Below are positions 8,011 through 15,823 of a stretch of 64,000 nucleotides of DNA, one piece after another. The notes under the pieces were generated by a model that saw nothing but the letters and a program-made list of their open reading frames with translations, had not been told where the DNA came from and searched no databases. Positions within the stretch are counted from its first letter, which is position 1; each line of letters opens with the position of its first letter. The DNA is taken from NCBI GenBank assembly GCA_029213065.1, contig JARGPH010000029.1, positions 1-64,000 of the forward strand, read 5' to 3'. Position numbers and translations under genes: made by a program. Origin of the DNA: Verrucomicrobiales bacterium. GTDB lineage: Bacteria > Verrucomicrobiota > Verrucomicrobiia > Verrucomicrobiales > DEV007.

Positions 8011-9048
8011 ATGAATCTACGCGACCAGCTTAAAGAAATTCTTCCTGACATCCTTCCCAGAAATCCAGCTCAGGCCATCAAGGGAACTGAGTTGATTGAA
8101 ATGGTGAAGCATCGTCTCAAGCAGGATTATTCCGACGCGACGCTTCGCTATCACTTTTCGATCATGTCATGTGATCCTTCTTCGCCGATTGCGAAGGTCG
8201 AGCAGGGTCAGGGGTATTACCTCCGCACGTCGACGATTCACACGATGAACAGTGCCCGGAATATGTTTCGCTCCGATAGTGGCGAATCGAGTGATTCATC
8301 AGTGATGGGTTCAGCGGACATGGATGTGACTCTTGCGAGAGCTTCCAAATTCCGTGCCGTGGTGCAGCGCTATCTTGAAGCCGTTCAGCAGTTTCCTTTC
8401 TCTTTCGAAGAGTCTTTTTCCACTGATGTCGAAGCGAACCGCTGGCGTGTTCCTGATATGGCGGTGGTTGACTGGCTCACCGCAGATTCTTCCGATGACC
8501 ATGTCACGATGGACAAGCGTAAGCTTGAGATTACCCGTCGCCTCGGAGAGTCTCCCATGCGTGTTTCCAGCGTGAAGCTTCGTCTCGAATTGAATCACAG
8601 TTCGGTGCTTGAAGACTTGCACCAGACCCTTGCTTCGTCGGAGTGGGCGAATGCCGGTGAGCTTCTCATTGCGGCTTCAATCAATGATCAGCGCCTTGTT
8701 GAAGAGATTCGTCGTTTTGCGGCCCGCTACGGTATCGGGGTGATCAGCTTCGGTCTCGATGCCGATGTCCTCGACGACATGCCTGAGCCTGCGGCGATCG
8801 AGAATTTGCTGCCGGGAGAGTTTGATTCGATTCAGAGCCTTCTTCAGATCCGTCGTTATGCGGCTCCTGAGTCCGGCAAGAGTCACGATTGGCAGCACAT
8901 TGTGAATGCCGCCCTTGAAAACAATGATTTTGCCCGCTTCGAGAAGTGGGTTTCCAAGAGTCTTCTCGAGGAGCGTGTTATCACGGCGCGTGAATTTGAA
9001 GATCTTGAGCGGAGCAAGACTTCGGTCGCTCAGGAATACGTGGCTTAA
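8011..9048 (+). CDS. Winged-helix protein with COG2958/HrgA-like, possibly degenerate nuclease domain
   Basis: 345 residues. The first ~75 (LRDQLKEILPDILP ... LRYHFSIMSCDPSSPI ... GQGYYLR) read as a winged helix resembling the HARE-HTH/HrgA type. The middle resembles the PD-(D/E)XK fold of COG2958 proteins: WRVPDMAVVDW near 146-156, VKLRLELN near 195, then LASSEWANAGELLIAAS. In active members the second motif carries E-x-K; here the order is K-L-R-L-E, so cleavage may be lost. A C-terminal helical part follows. The gene stands alone with a leader of about 200 A+T-rich bases and its own terminator. It could be a regulator or an inactive restriction-like protein. Confidence 0.55.
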   Translation: MNLRDQLKEILPDILPRNPAQAIKGTELIEMVKHRLKQDYSDATLRYHFSIMSCDPSSPIAKVEQGQGYYLRTSTIHTMNSARNMFRSDSGESSDSSVMGSADMDVTLARASKFRAVVQRYLEAVQQFPFSFEESFSTDVEANRWRVPDMAVVDWLTADSSDDHVTMDKRKLEITRRLGESPMRVSSVKLRLELNHSSVLEDLHQTLASSEWANAGELLIAASINDQRLVEEIRRFAARYGIGVISFGLDADVLDDMPEPAAIENLLPGEFDSIQSLLQIRRYAAPESGKSHDWQHIVNAALENNDFARFEKWVSKSLLEERVITAREFEDLERSKTSVAQEYVA

Positions 9049-9097
9049 TCGCTTCAATAAATTTTTCCCGCTTCTTCCGGTGGGGCGGAGAATTAGT

Positions 9098-9128
9098 GAG
9101 GGTGCCTTTTGCGGGGCACCCTTTTTTC
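9098..9128 (+). terminator. Rho-independent terminator
   Basis: Stem GGGTGCC / GGCACCC (9100-9106 and 9115-9121) followed directly by T6, about 50 bases past the stop of the winged-helix gene. Confidence 0.88.
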
Positions 9129-9196
9129 TTACAATTTCCTGACAACCCTTTTACAGGGGCATGACAACTGTTTCCCGAATGGGGTGACAGTGTCTC

Positions 9197-10579
9197 ATGG
9201 AAATTAACAAACACCTCATCATGTCGGTGCTCGGGAGCGTGGCTCTCCTTGGCGGAACGTTCACTTCATCCACCGCGGTTGCCTGCGGTGCATACAGTCA
9301 CGGGGATCTCCCGCTCGGGGTGCGAACCTCGGTTGATCGTCCCTTGATTGCTGAAGGCGGGGGCGATTCCAAAGTCGTCATTAAGATTGAAGTCGAAGGG
9401 AGGAAGGTCGATCGGGTGCGCCGGACGCCGTTGAATCTCGCAATTGTCCTCGACCGAAGCGGTTCGATGTCGGGGGCAAAACTGGAGCAAGCCAAGCAGG
9501 CGGCTCAGTTCCTTGTCAATCAGCTGGAGCGCGACGATGTCCTCTCGGTTGTTCTCTATGATACTGAGGTGCAGGTGGTGGTTCCTGCGGGAAAGCTGAA
9601 GGACAGAGCCCGCGAGATCAGTCGCATCATCGGTCGCATTGAGACAGGTGGCAGCACGGCCCTTTATGCCGGGGTCGAACAGGGCGGTGGTCAGTTGCGC
9701 GAATATCTCAGCAGCGAGCGAATCAATCGGGTCATGCTTTTGTCTGATGGTATCGCGAATATCGGGCCGAGCAGCAATGCGGAGATCGCCAAGCTCGGTT
9801 CCCGCCTTGCCCGTGAGGGCGGATCGGTCACGACGATCGGGTTGGGAAATGATTACAACGAGACGCTGATGACGTCGCTCGCGGAGGCCAGTGATGCCAA
9901 CTACTACTACGTCGCTGATATTGAAAGTCTTCCCGAAGTGTTCGAAGCCGAGCTCGGTGAGCTTCAAAGCATCGTCGCCCGTGACATCACGATTGAGATT
10001 CGCTGCCCGAAAGGGGTGCGTCCAATCCGCTTTCTCGGTCGTCCGGGGACTTTGAGCAAGCGCAGCGAGTCAGTCGCGTTCGGAACGGTTTCCAGTGAGC
10101 AGGTTCGCGAGCTCTATCTGGAATGTGAGATTGAACCGGATGCGATGGGGAAAACGACAGAGATCGCAACAGTGGCGGTGACTTTTACTGAGGGCAGTTC
10201 AACGGAGAAGCAGTCTCTCGACTCGGCCCCGGTGGTGGTTGGATACACCGCTGATGTCGTCCTCGCGGAGAAGTCGGTCGACCGGGCGATTGCGGCTGAG
10301 GCGGCGATTTTCGCCAATGCGCTGGAGACGGAGAAGGCTATAGCATACGCCGATAAGGGAAATATTGCGGAGTCGAAGGCTCAGATCTCGAGGCAAACGG
10401 AAACCTTGAAGGCGGCGTATGCCGCAGCTCCTGCAGCTCAGCAATCTCTCCTCAAGTCGGAGATTGAGGCGCTCGAAGAGACCGCAAATGATCTCGATGA
10501 CAACCGGCTTTCTAAAGAGCAGCGGAAAAAGCTTTCGAACGGATCGTGGGAACTTCGTAACTCGAAACGAGCTAAGTGA
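9197..10579 (+). CDS. Secreted von Willebrand factor A domain protein
   Basis: 460 residues with an N-terminal hydrophobic signal (about 6-29) and Cys30, so it is exported; the Cys context (TAVAC) is a weak lipobox. A VWA domain follows with the MIDAS motif DRSGSMS at 86-92, a Thr in the TGGSTAL loop, and LLSDGIANIG supplying the third metal ligand. Strands resembling an adhesion-type beta domain follow, then an Ala/Glu/Lys-rich helical C-terminus that may form a coiled coil. It would bind a protein partner through Mg2+ or Ca2+. It lies upstream of a two-component system, separated by a hairpin. Confidence 0.85.
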   Translation: MEINKHLIMSVLGSVALLGGTFTSSTAVACGAYSHGDLPLGVRTSVDRPLIAEGGGDSKVVIKIEVEGRKVDRVRRTPLNLAIVLDRSGSMSGAKLEQAKQAAQFLVNQLERDDVLSVVLYDTEVQVVVPAGKLKDRAREISRIIGRIETGGSTALYAGVEQGGGQLREYLSSERINRVMLLSDGIANIGPSSNAEIAKLGSRLAREGGSVTTIGLGNDYNETLMTSLAEASDANYYYVADIESLPEVFEAELGELQSIVARDITIEIRCPKGVRPIRFLGRPGTLSKRSESVAFGTVSSEQVRELYLECEIEPDAMGKTTEIATVAVTFTEGSSTEKQSLDSAPVVVGYTADVVLAEKSVDRAIAAEAAIFANALETEKAIAYADKGNIAESKAQISRQTETLKAAYAAAPAAQQSLLKSEIEALEETANDLDDNRLSKEQRKKLSNGSWELRNSKRAK

Positions 10580-10596
10580 TTCCCCCGTGGTGACTC

Positions 10597-10631
10597 CCGC
10601 CCCTCATGCTTCGCGGCGTGAGGGGCGGTTT
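10597..10631 (+). terminator. Hairpin terminator after the VWA gene
   Basis: A perfect 10-bp stem CCGCCCCTCA / TGAGGGGCGG (10597-10606 and 10619-10628) with a 12-base loop, followed by only TTTC. The stem is strong but the T run is short, so some read-through into the kinase gene is possible. Confidence 0.65.
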
Positions 10632-10673
10632 CATGCTGCAAATTAGTCGTTTACCCTGATATTAGAGTTCTCA

Positions 10674-12854
10674 ATGAAACGTATTGCCCTGGTCTTTTTG
10701 GTAGCCATTTTGCTGCCGGCTCTCCTCCTCGCAGGATTGGCGGTGCGCTCGCTGCGTGATCAGGAGCTGGTGGTGAACAGCCAGCGGATTCAGCTTCATC
10801 AGACCTCCTGTGATGCGATGGTAACTTCGGTGAATCTGTTCATGGACGACGTAAGAGGGTTTTACGGGGAAGTTCTCGATGATCTCGTGGTGCGCTCTGC
10901 AGAGGGTGTCCTCACAAATTACGATCAATTGCTACGGGAGGAGTGGTCGCAGGCCGCTGGTGGTGCCGTTGTCAGTGATGCCGGCGAGATTCGTTCGCCT
11001 TCGCGTGATGACAGCGAGTGGGCGTCCCGTTTTCTTGATAATCATGGAGGATTTCTGACCAGTCAGCGCGTTGTTGAAGTCTATCAGGCTCCGAAAAGAA
11101 TCGCGAGCCAGCTCCAGGTCATCGAAGAGGAGGTTTCGGCTCCTCCGGTTGAATTGGCAAAGGCGGCCGAGTCTTCCACGCGATCTGATGATCTTCGTGA
11201 GGAAGCGCGAACCCGCGATGCGGATGTAGCCAAAGACAAGGCGGACTTGGGAATGGCTTATGAGCCACAGCAACGTCGAAAAGTGCAGGCCTACCCGGGA
11301 AAGGTGCTCTCGCAGCGTTTTGGAGGGGAGGCTGATCAGTCTTTATCTCAAAAGGTTGAGATTAAGGAGAAACCCTCGCCGTCGATGGCGGCGCCCCGGG
11401 GAAAAGTGGCGGGAAGTCCTGCGCCTCAAGCAGCTCCGGCTGAGGACCTTGTCGCGACGTCCGCTCCGATGCCACCGGCTGCGGCGCCTGCAGCGGCAGC
11501 GGAGTCATTTAATATTCAAATGGCAGAGAAAAAACAGGCCGCTCAGTCCGGAGGGATCCCGCAAAGTGTGCGGAATGTCGCTCCCGCGCAGCAGTGGGAA
11601 GCTCCGTCCATACAGCAGACAAAAACCGGGGCCGCGATTCCCGAAGTGGAGGGTGCCTACAATTATTCCAGCCTCAATCGAGTTTCCGCTTCTCTGAATG
11701 AAATTACCTCAGACCGGGAGGAGGGGGCTGTCAGTCGAATTATTGACGGGGAGCTTCATGTCCTTTTGTGGAAGAAGCATCCCGCTGAGCCGGGTTATAC
11801 TTTCTGGGCGGAACTGGATCTCGACTCAATTAAAAACGACCTGGAGGACCTTTTCGTCCCTCAGCAAAAGTCGGTTCAGGAAAACGAGGTTACCCTTGCC
11901 TTGCTCGATGCGGGCGGTGATCCGGTGGTGCAGTCGGTTCCCGGTTTCTCAACGGATTGGAGCGCTCCCTTTGTCGCGTCCGAGGTCGGGCAGATTTTGC
12001 CCCGCTGGGAAGTGGCCGCCTATCTGCTCAACCCCGATGCGCTGAACCAGTCGGCGAGAACGGTGCGCCTCACTCTCCTGCTGACGACTCTGGTGCTCGT
12101 TGGTGCTGTCAGTGTCGGAGGTGTCCTCATCATGCGTGCTGTGAACTATGAGATGACGCTTGCGACACGGAAGACGGATTTTGTGAGCAATGTCAGTCAC
12201 GAGCTGAAAACGCCGCTGACTTCGATCCGGATGTTTTCAGAGCTGTTGGAGAAAAACCAGAATCCCGATGCGGCTCAGACGCGGCAGTATTCGAGCGTGA
12301 TCAGCAAGGAGTCGGCGCGACTGACTCGCTTGATCAACCGCCTTCTCGATTTTTCCCGACTCGACCGGGGAGAGATGAAGCTCAACAAAGAGCCGATCGA
12401 TCTCGCTCAGTTTCTCAAAGGAATCGTCGATACCTACCGCATGCAGATTGAGGCGAAGGATTTGACCTTAAGTCTCAGTATTCCCGCGGATCCCGTTCCG
12501 GCGATCGAGGGCGATGTTGACGGGTTGTCTCAGGTCTTTGCGAATTTGCTTTCGAATGCGGAAAAATACGGTGGTGCAGCCAGTGAGATCGAAATGGAGC
12601 TCCGCAACTCCGGCGGCGGTGTCCTCCTCGTGGAGGTGAAAGACCGTGGGAAGGCGATATCCAAGGCAAATCAGCGGCGTATCTTCGAGAAATTCTATCG
12701 TATCGATGAGTCGATTAACTCGGGGATCGAAGGATCCGGTATTGGTCTGGCGCTTTGTCGGCAAATCGTTGACCTCCACGGCGGTCAGATTCGCTATTCA
12801 AAACGGGACGGAGGCGGCAGCGTTTTCTCCGTTGAGCTTCCAATCGCTTCGTAA
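10674..12854 (+). CDS. Membrane sensor histidine kinase with long Pro/Ala-rich sensor region
   Basis: 726 residues. Membrane helices are at about 5-25 and 462-484, enclosing a large extracytoplasmic region. That region has a long Pro/Ala/Gln-rich low-complexity stretch (about 150-320) and a more ordered part before helix 2. The cytoplasmic part has a HisKA domain with the phosphoacceptor in SNVSHELKTPLTSIRM (His near 508) and a HATPase domain with FANLLSNAEKYGG (N box) and GSGIGLALCRQIV (G box). The G1 aspartate motif is VKDRGKAI rather than D-x-G-x-G. The response regulator begins three bases after the stop codon, so the two are one operon. Confidence 0.9.
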   Translation: MKRIALVFLVAILLPALLLAGLAVRSLRDQELVVNSQRIQLHQTSCDAMVTSVNLFMDDVRGFYGEVLDDLVVRSAEGVLTNYDQLLREEWSQAAGGAVVSDAGEIRSPSRDDSEWASRFLDNHGGFLTSQRVVEVYQAPKRIASQLQVIEEEVSAPPVELAKAAESSTRSDDLREEARTRDADVAKDKADLGMAYEPQQRRKVQAYPGKVLSQRFGGEADQSLSQKVEIKEKPSPSMAAPRGKVAGSPAPQAAPAEDLVATSAPMPPAAAPAAAAESFNIQMAEKKQAAQSGGIPQSVRNVAPAQQWEAPSIQQTKTGAAIPEVEGAYNYSSLNRVSASLNEITSDREEGAVSRIIDGELHVLLWKKHPAEPGYTFWAELDLDSIKNDLEDLFVPQQKSVQENEVTLALLDAGGDPVVQSVPGFSTDWSAPFVASEVGQILPRWEVAAYLLNPDALNQSARTVRLTLLLTTLVLVGAVSVGGVLIMRAVNYEMTLATRKTDFVSNVSHELKTPLTSIRMFSELLEKNQNPDAAQTRQYSSVISKESARLTRLINRLLDFSRLDRGEMKLNKEPIDLAQFLKGIVDTYRMQIEAKDLTLSLSIPADPVPAIEGDVDGLSQVFANLLSNAEKYGGAASEIEMELRNSGGGVLLVEVKDRGKAISKANQRRIFEKFYRIDESINSGIEGSGIGLALCRQIVDLHGGQIRYSKRDGGGSVFSVELPIAS

Positions 12855-12857
12855 ATC

Positions 12858-13571
12858 ATGAAAAAGACTGAGATTTCCATTTTTGTCGTCGAAGACGATG
12901 ACAGCATTCGATTCGGCCTCGAGGAGATTCTGAAGGCGGAGGGATTTCGCGTCGAATCCTGTGCTGACGGGGCGAAGGCGATCGAGGGAATCTCCGGATT
13001 TCTTCCCGATTTGATTCTTCTCGATGTGATGTTGCCGGGCAGGAGCGGTTACGAAATCGCGAAGCAGCTGCGTAAAGCCCGCTGCCGTATTCCTATTCTT
13101 ATGCTGACAGCGAAGGGGCAGGAGATGGACAAGGTTGTCGGGCTTAAATCCGGGGCGGATGATTACGTCACGAAACCTTTCAGTATTATTGAGCTTCTCG
13201 CCCGAATCGAAGCGTTGCTGAGGCGCACGAGAGAATGGGGCGGGGATGATGGTGTGCCTGAGCCTGCAGCGCCGGTGGAGTTTCAAGTGGGGAAGGCGAC
13301 AATTGTTCCGGATACCTACGAAGCAAAAGTCGGAGGCGAGTGCGTTTCTCTGACGCCGAAGGAGTTGGAGCTGATTGTCTTTTTTCACGGGCATCGAGGC
13401 AGTGTTCTGAGCCGGGATCGGATTCTTGAGGCTGTCTGGGGCGTGAAGTATTTCGGGACGACGCGAACCCTGGATCAATGTGTCGCTCAGGTGAGGAGAA
13501 AAATCGGCGACGAGGGGAGAACGCCCGAGTATCTTCTCACGGTCCATGGTGTGGGGTACAAACTGGTGTAG
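12858..13571 (+). CDS. OmpR/PhoB-family response regulator
   Basis: 237 residues. The receiver domain (1-125) has the acidic cluster EDDD at 12-15, phosphoacceptor Asp56 in LLDVMLPGRSG, Thr84 and Lys107 (VTKPFS). The C-terminal winged helix (about 138-237) has VSLTPKELELIVFF and VWGVKYFGTTRTLDQCVAQVR, the signature of OmpR/PhoB effector domains. It would be phosphorylated by the adjacent kinase and then bind DNA as a dimer. Targets are unknown; the upstream VWA gene is a candidate by position only. Confidence 0.93.
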   Translation: MKKTEISIFVVEDDDSIRFGLEEILKAEGFRVESCADGAKAIEGISGFLPDLILLDVMLPGRSGYEIAKQLRKARCRIPILMLTAKGQEMDKVVGLKSGADDYVTKPFSIIELLARIEALLRRTREWGGDDGVPEPAAPVEFQVGKATIVPDTYEAKVGGECVSLTPKELELIVFFHGHRGSVLSRDRILEAVWGVKYFGTTRTLDQCVAQVRRKIGDEGRTPEYLLTVHGVGYKLV

Positions 13572-13595
13572 CCCGCTCGAGAAGCCGCAAACTGT

Positions 13596-13662
13596 CGTAG
13601 CCGCCGTCTCAAGACGGTGGAATGTCGTATTTTCAGGCCACGTTCCGGCAAACGCGGCTACG
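13596..13662. repeat. REP-like palindromic element
   Basis: Outer 9-bp inverted repeats CGTAGCCGC (13596-13604) and GCGGCTACG (13654-13662) enclose an inner palindrome CCGTCTCAAGACGG (13604-13617). The element lies in the 95-base space between the response regulator and the convergent yedK-type gene and has no T run. Its form is that of extragenic palindromes in PVC genomes; a copy number could not be checked here. Confidence 0.5.
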
Positions 13663-13666
13663 GACT

Positions 13667-14308
13667 CTATTCAAATCCAGGCAGCATGTCAGTTGCCCGG
13701 GGCTCCGCGCCCGCGTGATTGGCGGATTTGAGAAGAGGGTTGTGACAATGAAAAGTTTCAAGTTCTGTCACTCCCTCAAGCAGCAATCCGCGGGGATCAG
13801 GCTCGTTTAAAAAGGCTTCGAATTGATCTTCTCTCAGGATGACGGGCATGCGGTCGTGAATTTCTGCGATGATCCCGGTTGCCGCCCGGGTAAGGGTAGT
13901 GAAGGCGGGGCCGTTCTCTCTGTCCTCCCACAGCCCTGCCATCCAGAGAAAGGCCCGGTTGTCCCGCGGTTGAAAGGCGTGGGTCTGCTTGTTGCCGGCG
14001 CTGCCCGACCATTCGTAAAAGGTCGAAACGGGGATGAGGCAGCGTCGTTTCGATTCCCAGGGGCCGGACCAGACGCCGTTGAGTTTTTCAGAGCGGGCGT
14101 TGTTCACGGCGGGGTTGTAGTCACGCTCAAATCCCCAGCGCATCACTTCGGGGGCCGGCGCGGCGTCGAAGGAGCGTATCACCAGCCCGGGATCGGTTTT
14201 GCGAATCCCGAAGGGCTTCTCGAGCTTCCGGAGCGATTCGAGAACGACTTCCTCCCAGTCGAGGCGGTTGCGGTGTCTGGCCGGACCGATGTCGTAGAGA
14301 TTGCACAT
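13667..14308 (-). CDS. SOS response-associated peptidase (YedK/HMCES family)
   Basis: 213 residues. The invariant Cys2, exposed after removal of Met1, forms the thiazolidine crosslink with abasic sites in single-stranded DNA. Other conserved residues are visible: Asn70 and Arg72 (NNARSEKL), Glu99 (FYEW) and His151 (IHDRMPVI). By family it protects abasic sites in ssDNA during replication by forming a DNA-protein crosslink. Length is typical (~220). It stands alone; I see no LexA-type box near its start, though the LexA consensus of this group is not something I can assume. Confidence 0.93.
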   Translation of the reverse strand: MCNLYDIGPARHRNRLDWEEVVLESLRKLEKPFGIRKTDPGLVIRSFDAAPAPEVMRWGFERDYNPAVNNARSEKLNGVWSGPWESKRRCLIPVSTFYEWSGSAGNKQTHAFQPRDNRAFLWMAGLWEDRENGPAFTTLTRAATGIIAEIHDRMPVILREDQFEAFLNEPDPRGLLLEGVTELETFHCHNPLLKSANHAGAEPRATDMLPGFE

Positions 14309-14341
14309 TCCTGAATTTGGAGCGTGCTTCCCGGAAAAGCA

Positions 14342-14372
14342 AACAGGGTTAGGTCGTCGACCTAACCCTGTT
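14342..14372 (-). terminator. Long perfect palindrome acting as terminator of the rpsR operon; member of a dispersed repeat family
   Basis: Two 15-base arms, AACAGGGTTAGGTCG and its complement, separated by a single T. On the minus strand it is followed by a T-rich stretch, so it can terminate the ribosomal operon that ends at 14426. The arm also matches sequences at 52079-52116 and 33849-33878, so it may be a repeat element co-opted as a terminator. Confidence 0.6.
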
Positions 14373-14425
14373 GAATCATCCTTGCGGATGGAAATTGGTG
14401 TTCCTCCCGTTGAGAGGAAGCCTGA

Positions 14426-14662
14426 TTACATCAGGTTGAGAGCGCGGGCGCGCTTGATCTCACGAGTGATGCGGCGGTGAAGCTTTGCGGAAACACCTGT
14501 AAGGCGGCGTGGGTAGATCTTGCCACCTTCGCTTGCGAAATTCTTGAGATACTCAGGATTCATGCAATTCACTTTCTCGACCGTGATGTCGTGACGACGG
14601 CGAGGCATGCGGCGATTCGCGCGGCGGAGATTGATTGCTCTCTGTTCTGTTTTTGGGCCCAT
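14426..14662 (-). CDS. rpsR: 30S ribosomal protein S18
   Basis: 78 residues, typical for S18. The sequence contains FASEGGKIYPRRLTGVSAKL and RRITREIKRARALNLM, which match the conserved RNA-binding core that contacts 16S rRNA in the platform of the small subunit. It is the last of three minus-strand genes (DksA-like, rpmG, rpsR), 41 bases after rpmG. A short palindrome (CCTGAT-TAC-ATCAGG, 14421-14435) covers its stop codon. Confidence 0.96.
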   Translation of the reverse strand: MGPKTEQRAINLRRANRRMPRRRHDITVEKVNCMNPEYLKNFASEGGKIYPRRLTGVSAKLHRRITREIKRARALNLM

Positions 14663-14703
14663 AACTAAATTAATTAAATAGTGATTCCTCGGTAAAAGCG
14701 GGA

Positions 14704-14877
14704 TTAACGCTTCTCACGGTGGAGGGTACGACGCTTCAAATACGGGTTGAATTTGACTTTTTCAAGTCGGCCCGGAGTCCGGAGACTCTTTTTGTTACGT
14801 GTGGTTACGTAGATAGATGGACGGGCGCCTTCTTCTTTGGCTTCCGTGCATTCGAGTATGATTACGTCTCTTGGCAT
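14704..14877 (-). CDS. rpmG: 50S ribosomal protein L33
   Basis: 57 residues, from ATG at 14877 to TAA at 14704. The product opens [12 protein letters not shown] and contains IYVTTRNKK and [11 protein letters not shown], which match L33 of the large subunit. Only one cysteine is present (Cys10), so the zinc-ribbon CXXC pairs of C+ paralogues are absent and this is a zinc-free C- type. That form is used under zinc limitation in bacteria with both types; whether a C+ paralogue exists elsewhere is unknown. It lies between the DksA-like gene and rpsR. Confidence 0.93.
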   Translation of the reverse strand: MPRDVIILECTEAKEEGARPSIYVTTRNKKSLRTPGRLEKVKFNPYLKRRTLHREKR

Positions 14878-14950
14878 GAGATTCGGGATTACAATGTTTC
14901 GCGAGGGCGGGTAGACTAATTCAGATGATTAAAATCTCAACTGATAATTT

Positions 14951-15700
14951 TTATTCATCTTTCGATGCGGTTGGAGAGGCCTCTTTCTCGTCGATTCCGA
15001 AGAGTGTCGTGGCAGCTGATGTGCGCATTCCGGCAGCGGCTTCCTGATCCAGTTTTTCCTGAAAATCGACGGTGCAGCGGGCAAATGGCATTGCTTCAAG
15101 ACGAGCCACCGGAATCGCGACCCCGGATCCTTCACAAATTCCGTAGTCTCCGGAGTCGATCCGGAGAAGTGCTTCTTCGATCTGGTGAAGCGCGTCCTGC
15201 TCCTGTGAAAGAAGATTCAGGGCAAAATCGCGGTCATACGCGTCACTTCCGGCGTCTGCCTGATGCATTCCGAAGGCGGATGAGTCGTGGTTGTCTTCTC
15301 CTTTTCCAAGTGTGTCACGGGCGACACCGTTCATCTGGTCGACGAGCGTGTCGCGGAGATCGAGAAGCTTCTGGCGCTGCTTTTTGAGGAATGTCGCGGT
15401 GAGCTTCTTGGGCTTTCCGCCTCCGTTGCTATCTACCGTGGAAGCAGGGGGGAGCGGGGAAAGATGAGAGAGGAGAGGGCGTCTCTTCGCCTGATTGAGC
15501 TTCCTGACAGGAGCGTTCTTGCTGATGGCCTTCTTAGTTGCTTTTTTAGCAGAGGCCTTCTTCGCTGGCGCCTTTTTAGCCGGAGCTTTCTTGGCAGCGG
15601 CTTTTTTCGCTGGTGCTTTCTTCGTCGCCGCCTTTGCAGGAGCTTTAGTGGCCGACTTTTTCTTAGCAGGAGATTTCTTTTTAGCAGCTTTCTTAGCCAT
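14951..15700 (-). CDS. DksA/TraR-like protein with histone-H1-like Lys/Ala/Pro tail and incomplete zinc finger
   Basis: 249 residues from the ATG at 15700; the frame runs 36 codons further upstream without looking like protein. Residues 1-75 are almost only Lys, Ala, Pro, Ser and Thr in repeated AKKAPAKKA-type units, as in histone-H1 C-terminal tails and bacterial H1-like proteins. Residues ~100-220 match the DksA/TraR family: a coiled coil ([20 protein letters not shown]), then [16 protein letters not shown] and [14 protein letters not shown]. Of the four zinc cysteines only Cys189 and Cys209 remain; positions 192 and 212 are Ser and Asp. It heads the rpmG-rpsR operon. A nucleoid or RNA-polymerase role is inference. 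Confidence 0.8.
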   Translation of the reverse strand: MAKKAAKKKSPAKKKSATKAPAKAATKKAPAKKAAAKKAPAKKAPAKKASAKKATKKAISKNAPVRKLNQAKRRPLLSHLSPLPPASTVDSNGGGKPKKLTATFLKKQRQKLLDLRDTLVDQMNGVARDTLGKGEDNHDSSAFGMHQADAGSDAYDRDFALNLLSQEQDALHQIEEALLRIDSGDYGICEGSGVAIPVARLEAMPFARCTVDFQEKLDQEAAAGMRTSAATTLFGIDEKEASPTASKDE

Positions 15701-15823
15701 GTTGGGGGCGCGGGGGAAAAGTTGAAAATCTAATTGGGATTTCGGCGTTGTGCCTACCTCTCTGAGGCAAATCGCGAGACTTGTAATACATGTCAAGGTT
15801 AGTCGCAAGAGGAAAATCTATAC

